From Legionellales bacterium UBA4722 (lineage in GTDB: Bacteria; Pseudomonadota; Gammaproteobacteria; DSM-16500): a stretch of 7,566 nucleotides of DNA. The stretch lies in NCBI GenBank assembly GCA_002404295.1, contig DHJK01000005.1, forward strand, positions 1 through 7,566, in the 5' to 3' direction. The position numbers and the translations under genes are program-made. Position 1 is the first letter of the stretch. Each line of letters starts with the position of its first letter. Below are positions 1-5,185 of the stretch, piece after piece. Below the pieces are notes generated by a model. The model did no database searches. It was given only the letters and a program-made list of their open reading frames with translations, and was not told the DNA's origin.

Positions 1-840
1 GTCATCGCTACTCTGTTTTTAGCAAGTGCCACTTGTTTCGCTGCCTCACCTTGCGATGAAAATCCACAAGCATGTCACGTAGTTTGGGACTCAAACCAAC
101 AAACCTTCGCAAGTAACAATATCGTTCTAAACGGCACACATGGAAATAGCGTCAATTGCAATCCCGAACGCGACGACACATTAAGCAATGAAAATAAAAC
201 ATTAACAATACATTATTCGCGCGATGAAGATAAGAAAAACACTTGTTATACAATGATTTCTAATTTAATTACTACTAAAAATAAAAATACTACGCATGGT
301 TATATCGAAACAGATATCATCATAGATAATGATTTACCTGGAGAATTAAATACGCAACAAACATGGCCTGCTTTTTGGCTGGTTGGTAAAGAAAAAAAAG
401 CAGCAGACCCCTCTGAAACTTGGCCTACGCAGGGAGAAATTGACATTGCTGAATATGTGACTCCTATTACAAAAACTGTATTACATGGTGGCGACCGTCT
501 ACAACCTGCACCCGCCGACTGGGCAGACACTGACCTACCTCTAGGCAAGTTAACACCTGGATTGATGGACAATCACCATGTTCATAAGTATGGGATAGAA
601 TGGCAACTAGTAGATGATGAAAATATGTTAATCCTCTGTATCTATTATGATGGCATTTATCAATATGGGATTGAACACAATACAAATGAAAGACCTTATG
701 CACAAATTAAAAGAGGTCTAAAAAATGGAGATATGGTCGTTATGTTTGATGCAGATCAAGGACCCGACTCGAGCTGGATCGACAATATTAAATACAGCAT
801 GACAATTTCTAATTTAAAAGTTTACAGCATTGAATCTTAA
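1..840 (+). CDS. Secreted GH16 family beta-glucanase (laminarinase-like), 5' end outside window
   Basis: The reading frame is open from base 1, so the start codon lies upstream. The first in-frame ATG, at 253, falls inside the folded domain and is not a credible start. The first visible residues (VIATLFLASATCFAAS) look like the hydrophobic core and cleavage region of a signal peptide, so the enzyme is probably exported. The GH16 catalytic signature ExDxxE is present as GEIDIAE: nucleophile Glu at 436-438, Asp at 442-444, acid/base Glu at 451-453. The form with two residues between Asp and the second Glu is typical of the beta-1,3(4)-glucanase/laminarinase branch. Supporting family features are GYIETDI and WPAFWLVG before the motif, and HKYGIEW and YYDGIYQYGIE after it. 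Four cysteines between the signal peptide and the catalytic motif suit disulfide formation outside the cytoplasm. Expected activity is endo-hydrolysis of beta-1,3- or mixed-linkage glucan; the substrate is inferred, not shown. The gene ends four bases from sdhE on the other strand. Confidence 0.88.
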   Translation, partial: VIATLFLASATCFAASPCDENPQACHVVWDSNQQTFASNNIVLNGTHGNSVNCNPERDDTLSNENKTLTIHYSRDEDKKNTCYTMISNLITTKNKNTTHGYIETDIIIDNDLPGELNTQQTWPAFWLVGKEKKAADPSETWPTQGEIDIAEYVTPITKTVLHGGDRLQPAPADWADTDLPLGKLTPGLMDNHHVHKYGIEWQLVDDENMLILCIYYDGIYQYGIEHNTNERPYAQIKRGLKNGDMVVMFDADQGPDSSWIDNIKYSMTISNLKVYSIES

Positions 841-844
841 AAGT

Positions 845-1099
845 TTAATGCCTATGCTCCGCATGGTAACGTATCTTCTCTATCATGTTGTTAACTTCCG
901 GGTTCTCATGAACCCGTTTCCCAGTTAACCATGAAAATAAATCCGGATCATTTTCATCTAGCAAACGAATAAATACCCCTTGCTCCTCTTCAGATAACGC
1001 AGGATAGGCCTCCTCAAGAAAATTGCCTAATAATAAGTCAAGCTCAAGCATCCCCCGCCTGCAAGCCCATCGTAATCTCGGTTGAATTATTTTATTCAT
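845..1099 (-). CDS. sdhE: SdhE, FAD assembly factor for succinate dehydrogenase (YgfY/CptB family)
   Basis: This is an 84-residue cytoplasmic protein, close to the 88 residues of the E. coli protein. It carries the diagnostic RGMLELD segment, with the conserved RGxxE motif as Arg15, Gly16 and Glu19. The family pattern follows: an acidic helix (LSEEEQGVFIRLLDENDPDLFSWL) and a C-terminal helix. SdhE-type proteins promote covalent attachment of FAD to the SdhA flavoprotein of succinate dehydrogenase and to the related fumarate reductase subunit. The same family was earlier described as a toxin-antitoxin protein, CptB/YgfY. The usual partner gene ygfX/cptA is not adjacent here; on the far side of the start codon lies a divergent gene of unknown function. 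The ATG at 1099-1097 agrees with the family's N-terminus, and the AGG in the leader is only a weak ribosome binding site. Its 3' end nearly touches the convergent glucanase gene. Confidence 0.93.
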   Translation of the reverse strand: MNKIIQPRLRWACRRGMLELDLLLGNFLEEAYPALSEEEQGVFIRLLDENDPDLFSWLTGKRVHENPEVNNMIEKIRYHAEHRH

Positions 1100-1123
1100 G
1101 AAAAGCCTATTTTTTAAAATCGC

Positions 1124-1132
1124 TGCTATACT
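1124..1132 (+). promoter_or_regulatory. Extended -10 promoter for the 122-residue protein gene
   Basis: TGCTATACT is an extended -10 element (TGn followed by TATACT, five of six matches to TATAAT) about 44 bases before the ATG at 1176. No convincing -35 hexamer stands 16-18 bases upstream, as is common for extended -10 promoters. It lies in the 76-base divergent gap shared with sdhE, so the two genes may share regulatory DNA. Judged by consensus only. Confidence 0.5.
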
Positions 1133-1175
1133 TAAAGCTGTAATGAGAACAGTCAGCTAATAACGGGACTACACT

Positions 1176-1544
1176 ATGAGCAAATCAGAAAAAAAGCAAG
1201 GCCAGAAGACAAATAGCCCTAAAGGGCAATTCTTCCAAGCATTGTTACCCTTCACGAAAGTAGTTGGCAAAGCTCCTATTCCTAAAGTAGTTAGCAAAGT
1301 TCTCGACATACTAGAAAAACCAGAAACAAAGATGCCTTCAGGTAAAAATGCAAAGACTGAAAAATTTATCTTAGGGCTGTCTATTTCTTTTTGCTTATTT
1401 AAAGATAACAAAAAAGACCTGCTGGAAAAAGGTGGCCCTTTAAAACAATATATCGATGATCATATGGTCCCCGCCAAACAAGCCCCTCTAGTCATTCAAA
1501 AATTTAATGAGCTCATCACTAGAAATACCAAAAAGAAATCATAA
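1176..1544 (+). CDS. Lysine-rich hypothetical protein, 122 residues
   Basis: I do not recognise this protein. It is very basic, with 24 lysines but a single arginine in 122 residues. The N-terminus (about residues 1-16) is hydrophilic and probably disordered. A short internal duplication follows: KVVGK at residues 28-32 and KVVSK at 37-41, nine residues apart, preserved in the DNA (1257-1272 and 1284-1299, one difference in 16). One moderately hydrophobic stretch (FILGLSISFCLF, about residues 64-75) could be a buried helix; it is short for a membrane span. There is no signal peptide. The ORF has an extended -10 promoter upstream and a plausible ATG, but only a weak ribosome binding site (CGGGA about 10 bases before the start). 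The antisense frame over 1169-1411 is treated as a shadow. Function unknown; a nucleic-acid-binding role is possible from the charge but not shown. Confidence 0.7.
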   Translation: MSKSEKKQGQKTNSPKGQFFQALLPFTKVVGKAPIPKVVSKVLDILEKPETKMPSGKNAKTEKFILGLSISFCLFKDNKKDLLEKGGPLKQYIDDHMVPAKQAPLVIQKFNELITRNTKKKS

Positions 1545-1648
1545 TACCCGTATTTCCTAATCTCACGATTGATCCTATCTTCAAGTTAATGCACAATCAT
1601 CCAGCCTACTCGCTCACACAAAAAAGGAATACTGACCTCTGAATCCAA

Positions 1649-1661
1649 GAAAGGGGTCTGG
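1649..1661 (+). repeat. Partial copy of the palindrome-family head
   Basis: GAAAGGGGTCTGG differs at one base from GAAAGGGGTCAGG, which begins each of the two full 43-bp units just downstream. It looks like a degenerate or truncated extra head, seven bases before the first full unit. Confidence 0.5.
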
Positions 1662-1667
1662 AACAAT

Positions 1668-1753
1668 GAAAGGGGTCAGGCTTGTACAATTGCACATTCA
1701 CCTCAAAGTGGAAAGGGGTCAGGCTTGTACAATTGCACATTCACCTCAAAGTG
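1668..1753 (+). repeat. Perfect 43-bp tandem duplication
   Basis: Bases 1668-1710 and 1711-1753 are identical over 43 bases and directly abut. Each unit runs from GAAAGGGGTCAGGC through the core TTGTACAATTGCAC to ATTCACCTCAAAGTG. The lack of any difference suggests a recent duplication or ongoing homogenisation. The second unit is the left arm and loop of the hairpin that follows. Confidence 0.95.
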
Positions 1754-1779
1754 CAATTGTACAAGCCTGACCCCCTTTC
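1711..1779. repeat. Long palindrome, 28-bp stem with 12-base loop (REP/MITE-like)
   Basis: The left arm is 1711-1738 and the right arm 1751-1779. They are complementary over 28 base pairs with one extra C bulged in the right arm (a run of five C against four G). The loop, 1739-1750, is ATTCACCTCAAA. The first tandem unit (1668-1695) can pair with the same right arm, so two alternative stems are possible. Such paired intergenic palindromes fit REP-type or other non-autonomous mobile elements. That class assignment is inference, since no transposase is present in the window. Confidence 0.85.
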
Positions 1780-1837
1780 AAAAGGAATGTAAACCTCTTG
1801 ACCGATACCTGAATTTTTAAACTATTTTTTTACAACT

Positions 1838-1896
1838 AAAGGGGGGCTTGCACAATTGCACATTCACCTCAAAGTGCAATTGCGCAAGCCTGACCC
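1838..1896. repeat. Second, diverged copy of the same palindrome
   Basis: The left arm 1845-1861 and right arm 1874-1890 pair over 17 positions with one mismatch, around the identical 12-base loop ATTCACCTCAAA (1862-1873). Relative to the first hairpin the head has lost TCA (AAAGGGG now directly joins GGCTTG), while the tail still reads TGACCC. In the stem, one T-A pair has become C-G on both sides (1851 with 1884), while the next pair is now A opposite C (1852 with 1883). The copy is clearly related but older than the tandem units. Confidence 0.85.
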
Positions 1897-1921
1897 AGTT
1901 TTCGCGTTTTCGTATTATTAC

Positions 1922-1950
1922 GTGATTTACCTAGTCACAAAGTGTATAAT
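1922..1950 (+). promoter_or_regulatory. Sigma70-like promoter upstream of the UbiA remnant
   Basis: A perfect -10 TATAAT lies at 1945-1950. The best -35 candidate is GTGATT at 1922-1927, matching three of six consensus bases with a 17-base spacer. The start codon at 2017 is about 60 bases beyond the expected transcription start. It would drive the UbiA fragment and probably the acyltransferase gene behind it. Confidence 0.55.
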
Positions 1951-2016
1951 TTCAACCTTTTCAATAAAACAAACAATATTTGAAAAATAATAATTCATAA
2001 GATAAACGAGAGTAAA

Positions 2017-2349
2017 ATGCATCCTTTATTAAATCTTATCAGGCCACGACAATGGATCAAGAATTTGTTTGTGATAGCGCCTCTTATTTTAAGTTCAAAA
2101 TTACTTGAAAGTCACTCACTGATTAATTCTTGCTTCGCCTTCGTTATCTTTTGTCTAACAGCAAGCAGCATTTATATTTTTAATGATTTGCGTGATATCG
2201 AGGCAGATTCACGTCATCCCAAAAATCGCTATCGGTCATTGCCATCGGGCACTGTCACTCAAAAACAAGCTTTAATATTTCTCTTCGTACTTTTAATTAT
2301 TGAATTGATCGTCGCTTTCATCAGTACGATCAATCATTTTTACCATTAA
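2017..2349 (+). pseudogene. Truncated UbiA-family prenyltransferase (N-terminal third only)
   Basis: The 110-residue frame matches the N-terminus of UbiA-superfamily membrane prenyltransferases, most like the decaprenyl-phosphate phosphoribosyltransferase branch. It has the opening LIRPRQWIKNLFVIAPL, a membrane span at about 35-55, the first Asp-rich motif NDxxDxxxD (Asn56, Asp57, Asp60, Asp64), then HPKNRYRSLPSG, where relatives usually have Pro for the Ser after the second Arg. A third hydrophobic stretch begins near residue 85. Family members are usually close to 300 residues with a second Asp-rich motif in the C-terminal half; that half is absent, and the 58 bases before the next gene are too short to hold it. 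The product cannot be a complete enzyme. The start (ATG 2017, with GAGAG just upstream) and the promoter look intact, so it may still be transcribed. It is either a decayed gene or a deletion junction with the acyltransferase locus. Confidence 0.75.
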
Positions 2350-2407
2350 AGTTTTATCCAGAAAAATTATTAACAAAAATTAGATGATAACGGGGAAATA
2401 GAAAGCC

Positions 2408-3586
2408 ATGGGAATTTTAAGATATTTTTTGGCGATTGTTGTCGCAATGTCACACTCTCCAGAAACACTATTACACAAACCATTAGGTGGTAACGGAGGA
2501 TTAGCTGTTCAATCCTTCTTTATCATTTCTGGTTTTTATATGTCCCTAATCATCGATAAATACCATCTTCGATCGTTGAATATGATGTTCATCAAAAACT
2601 TCTATTTAAGTCGATTTTTTCGTATTTATCCTTTATATTGGCTTTGCGTCATTCTGGCACTTTCTTTGGCTGCGATTAATATTCCACCGCCGCACCCTTT
2701 TCATTTTCCAAACGACGTTTTAAATTCACTTAAGAGTATCGAGGATAAACTATTTTACCTAATTGCAAATGCCGGTATTTTTGGACTAGCTTTGATTCGA
2801 TTTTTTAGCTTTGATCCAAGCTCTCAATCTTTTATTTTAGATCCATTAACTCACCAAACTGATCCTCATCTAGTAGGTTATGGTTTTGACATTTTAGAAC
2901 AGGCTTGGACATTATCATTAGAGCTAACGTTTTATTTATTAGTACCTTTTTTGCTGACTAAAAACACAAAAATCATTATAACGCTATGCTCATTATCCTT
3001 TCTCTTAAGAATAGTATTCTCTTATCTGGGATATAATAACTACAGCTACAGTGTGCAGTATTCATTTTTCCCCACTGAACTTGGGTTATTTCTTTTAGGT
3101 ACGTTGAGTCACCGCCTTATTTATCCGTTTGCACGAAGCTTGTCATCCATTGATTTGAAAAAAATCGCATACCTACTCTTAAGTTGCATTCTTATTTATG
3201 GAATATTTATTTATCATGGCCTGTGGGGAAAGATGACTCTTCAGACTAGTTTTGAATATTGGCTTTTTATCGTACTTGTTACGATATCATTACCCTACTT
3301 GTTTCATCATTTTAAAAATTCAAAAATTGATCGATATATAGGTGAACTTTCATACCCGGTCTATTTGATTCATTTTTCATGCATTGCTTTGGCATTAAAA
3401 ATATCTCAGACTCCGTATGTTGCTTATTATACTGTCTTATTTTCAACGGGAGCTGCTATTTTGCTTGTAAAATTTGTAGTTAACCCCATAGATCAATTTA
3501 GGCATAGCGAATTTTTGAAAAAATATTCCTCTACTGATATAAAAAATCAGAACAAAGTTTTAGAGGGATCTAGGGCGTCTCTCTAA
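2408..3586 (+). CDS. Membrane acyltransferase, acyltransferase family 3 (OafA/OpgC-like)
   Basis: This 392-residue polytopic inner-membrane protein has family-3 acyltransferase features in order: a first span with His16 (AIVVAMSHS), the strongly conserved FFIISGFYM (about 37-45), RFFRIYPLYW with Arg69 and Arg72, the WTLSLELTFYLLVPF segment with Glu172, several further hydrophobic spans, and the C-terminal IGELSYPVYLIHF (about 311-323). Relatives transfer acetyl, succinyl or similar groups from a cytoplasmic donor to sugars such as O-antigen, periplasmic glucan or exopolysaccharide. The acceptor here cannot be read from sequence. The start ATG fits the subfamily, which opens directly with the first span; GGGGA about 11 bases upstream is a modest ribosome binding site. 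It follows the UbiA remnant after 58 bases and precedes a secreted GH17 glucanase, which makes glucan a possible but unproven acceptor. The last roughly 30 residues are hydrophilic. Confidence 0.9.
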   Translation: MGILRYFLAIVVAMSHSPETLLHKPLGGNGGLAVQSFFIISGFYMSLIIDKYHLRSLNMMFIKNFYLSRFFRIYPLYWLCVILALSLAAINIPPPHPFHFPNDVLNSLKSIEDKLFYLIANAGIFGLALIRFFSFDPSSQSFILDPLTHQTDPHLVGYGFDILEQAWTLSLELTFYLLVPFLLTKNTKIIITLCSLSFLLRIVFSYLGYNNYSYSVQYSFFPTELGLFLLGTLSHRLIYPFARSLSSIDLKKIAYLLLSCILIYGIFIYHGLWGKMTLQTSFEYWLFIVLVTISLPYLFHHFKNSKIDRYIGELSYPVYLIHFSCIALALKISQTPYVAYYTVLFSTGAAILLVKFVVNPIDQFRHSEFLKKYSSTDIKNQNKVLEGSRASL

Positions 3587-3593
3587 CCCATAT

Positions 3594-3618
3594 TAGGGGC
3601 TTTTGTCAACAGCCCCTA
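3594..3618. repeat. Perfect 8-bp-arm palindrome between acyltransferase and GH17 genes
   Basis: TAGGGGCT (3594-3601) and AGCCCCTA (3611-3618) are perfect reverse complements around a 9-base spacer. No T-run follows on either strand, so a standard intrinsic terminator is not supported. The spacer contains TTGTCA, a close -35 match. It could act as an operator or as an RNA hairpin limiting read-through; the sequence does not decide. Confidence 0.7.
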
Positions 3619-3629
3619 GAAATTATAAC
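3603..3629 (+). promoter_or_regulatory. Possible promoter for the GH17-kbl-tdh genes
   Basis: TTGTCA (3603-3608, five of six to TTGACA) and TATAAC (3624-3629, five of six to TATAAT) are separated by 15 bases, shorter than the preferred 16-18. The implied leader before ATG 3649 would be only about a dozen bases yet still include GGAGG. Weak evidence. Confidence 0.3.
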
Positions 3630-3639
3630 CAATACAACT

Positions 3640-3644
3640 GGAGG
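3640..3644 (+). promoter_or_regulatory. Shine-Dalgarno site fixing the GH17 start
   Basis: GGAGG sits four bases before ATG 3649. There is no other in-frame ATG in the 60 bases upstream, so this site supports the start even though the resulting signal peptide lacks the usual basic residues. Confidence 0.75.
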
Positions 3645-3648
3645 TTCC

Positions 3649-5172
3649 ATGGGATTACAACCTATATATCAACAAACCATCGCAACAATCGTTGCCTTAA
3701 GTCTCATTTCGAGCGCTGCCTTTGCAAACTCAGGGGACACCATTAAAGGAGTTAACTACGATCCGGTTCATTCTATGGAATTCGCCAAAGGCATGGGATT
3801 AGATAATTATGAAGAAATGAAAACAGCGATTTTCCTAGATCTAGACCGCTTGGCACAATTACGACGCACGCATGCTGACTTTAAAAATATTAATCAAATA
3901 AAAACATACGACTCCATTTACTTTTCCGCACACATCAATCCCTCTAGACCACAAGTACAATTAAATATTGCAAAAGTAGTTGCGGAATGGAATACTAAAA
4001 ATACAGATTATCCCGTTACCTTAGCATTAGGTGTACGAGAATTTGCATCTCCTTGGGACAGCTGCGGCGAAAATTGCACAAAGCTAACGCAAATGGAAAT
4101 CACTGTCGCTGTTAATGCGGCCATTGAAGCTGCCAAAAATCATAGCAACTTAATCAATCGCATTGTCGTTGGAAATGAAGATATAAAAAATGATGAAGTA
4201 CGCGGCCGCCTTAGTAACGATATTACAGCCATTAAGACAGCACTCGCGCAAGCAGGCGCCCCTATTCCAGTCGGCACCGCGCAAGTATATGGCGAAGTGA
4301 GTCAAATGCTTGATCCAAACAGCGCTGCTTACACAAAATATCAAGCCGTCACTAAGAGCGTTGATTTTATAGGTGCAAATATTTATCCATTCTGGGGAGG
4401 TGTAGCTCATGCAAACGCGACTACCGCTTTTCAAAACATGTGGTTACCACTCGCCAATGCAGCAGATGGCCAAGCAGCCTATACTTCAAACAAACAAGCC
4501 TTGCCTTTAATCGTGACTGAAGAAGGATGGCCAAGTGGTGGAATATACAAAGACGACTCTATTCCATCACCTCAACCTTACGAACTCACAGATTATTTTT
4601 ACTACTGGATTAAACGCCTCAATATAGCACCCATGTCTTATTTTTTTGCACTCTTTGATCGATTCCCAAATACAAATGAAGCACGTCAATTGCCCAATCA
4701 AAACATAGAAAGTTATTTTGGTATATTTGCTGCTGATAGAACATCAAGCATCATAGATGATAACCCTGGAAAGCCTTTTGATAAGGCCAAAGGTCATTTA
4801 CTCATTAATATCAATAATAAAATAATCAGCGATTCAGTCTCACGCGCAGCATCCATTTATGCCTGTCCTGAAGATTGGAGTTCGTCAGTGAAATGGCAAG
4901 ATGATTGTTACCCCCTGTATGGCATAGCAGGGCCAATCGCTTATTTATACAATGATGATGGTGCAGACATAAAAGCAAATAGTACCAGAAAGATCTTAAT
5001 TGATAATAGCGGTACAATTTACAAAAGCTTGTTAATCTCCTATTATGATGATGAAAAGGGGACTAAACTGATACCCGTCTGTCATATCAATTTAAGCACG
5101 TTGCAAAAATTAAAGGAACACACCCAAATTACTTTACAGGGTGGCAGTCTAGATGGAAGCTGTCTTATATAA
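3649..5172 (+). CDS. Secreted GH17 family beta-1,3-glucanase with unassigned C-terminal region
   Basis: The 507-residue product begins with a signal-peptide-like segment (hydrophobic core about 11-22, likely cleavage after AFA at residue 26). The GH17 TIM-barrel follows: KGVNYDP at the first strand, the acid/base motif VGNED with Glu177, DFIGANIYPFWGG, and the nucleophile motif TEEGWPSGG with Glu291 aligned to the family's ETGWPS. GH17 enzymes hydrolyse beta-1,3-glucan or, in some bacteria, rearrange it by transglycosylation; which applies here is unknown. After YFFALFDRFPN the barrel ends near residue 360. The remaining residues form a region I do not recognise, with Cys406, Cys420, Cys478 and Cys505 that could pair as disulfides. 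The protein is expected in the periplasm or outside the cell. The n-region of the signal (MGLQPIYQQT) has no Lys or Arg, which is unusual. Kbl begins 13 bases after the stop, implying co-transcription. Confidence 0.92.
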   Translation: MGLQPIYQQTIATIVALSLISSAAFANSGDTIKGVNYDPVHSMEFAKGMGLDNYEEMKTAIFLDLDRLAQLRRTHADFKNINQIKTYDSIYFSAHINPSRPQVQLNIAKVVAEWNTKNTDYPVTLALGVREFASPWDSCGENCTKLTQMEITVAVNAAIEAAKNHSNLINRIVVGNEDIKNDEVRGRLSNDITAIKTALAQAGAPIPVGTAQVYGEVSQMLDPNSAAYTKYQAVTKSVDFIGANIYPFWGGVAHANATTAFQNMWLPLANAADGQAAYTSNKQALPLIVTEEGWPSGGIYKDDSIPSPQPYELTDYFYYWIKRLNIAPMSYFFALFDRFPNTNEARQLPNQNIESYFGIFAADRTSSIIDDNPGKPFDKAKGHLLININNKIISDSVSRAASIYACPEDWSSSVKWQDDCYPLYGIAGPIAYLYNDDGADIKANSTRKILIDNSGTIYKSLLISYYDDEKGTKLIPVCHINLSTLQKLKEHTQITLQGGSLDGSCLI

Positions 5173-5185
5173 TTGAGGAGTCAAT

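Larger units (their letters stand above)
1545..2016. other. 472-base non-coding region with palindrome cluster and promoter
   Basis: No convincing gene is visible on either strand. From left to right it holds about 75 bases without features, an imperfect 19-base direct repeat that recurs 158 bases later (1622-1640 and 1780-1798), a partial repeat head (1649-1661), a 43-bp tandem duplication with an inverted copy (1668-1779), a diverged hairpin (1838-1896), and a sigma70-like promoter (1922-1950) for the downstream genes. The palindromes lack the T-run of a simple intrinsic terminator. Confidence 0.8.

Noticed and set aside
1..48. Lipoprotein signal in the GH16 protein
   Set aside because: The Cys in LASATC is preceded by Thr, which does not fit a lipobox; an ordinary signal peptide is more likely.
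300..703. Minus-strand frames within the GH16 gene
   Set aside because: They lie opposite a gene with clear family motifs and show no recognisable protein features.
253..840. Start of the GH16 gene at the ATG at 253
   Set aside because: The frame is open back to base 1 and encodes a signal-peptide-like segment and additional domain residues, so 253 is internal.
1169..1411. Minus-strand 80-residue frame
   Set aside because: It lies opposite the lysine-rich gene, has no promoter or ribosome binding site, and its content mirrors the plus-strand codons.
1711..1779. Intrinsic terminator for the lysine-rich gene
   Set aside because: The stem is far longer than usual and no T-run follows on either strand; it begins more than 160 bases after the stop codon.
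1668..1896. CRISPR array
   Set aside because: The tandem units abut without spacers, one copy is inverted, and the copies differ in length; no cas gene is present.
4150..5017. Minus-strand frames within the GH17 gene
   Set aside because: They are shadows of a gene with conserved catalytic motifs.
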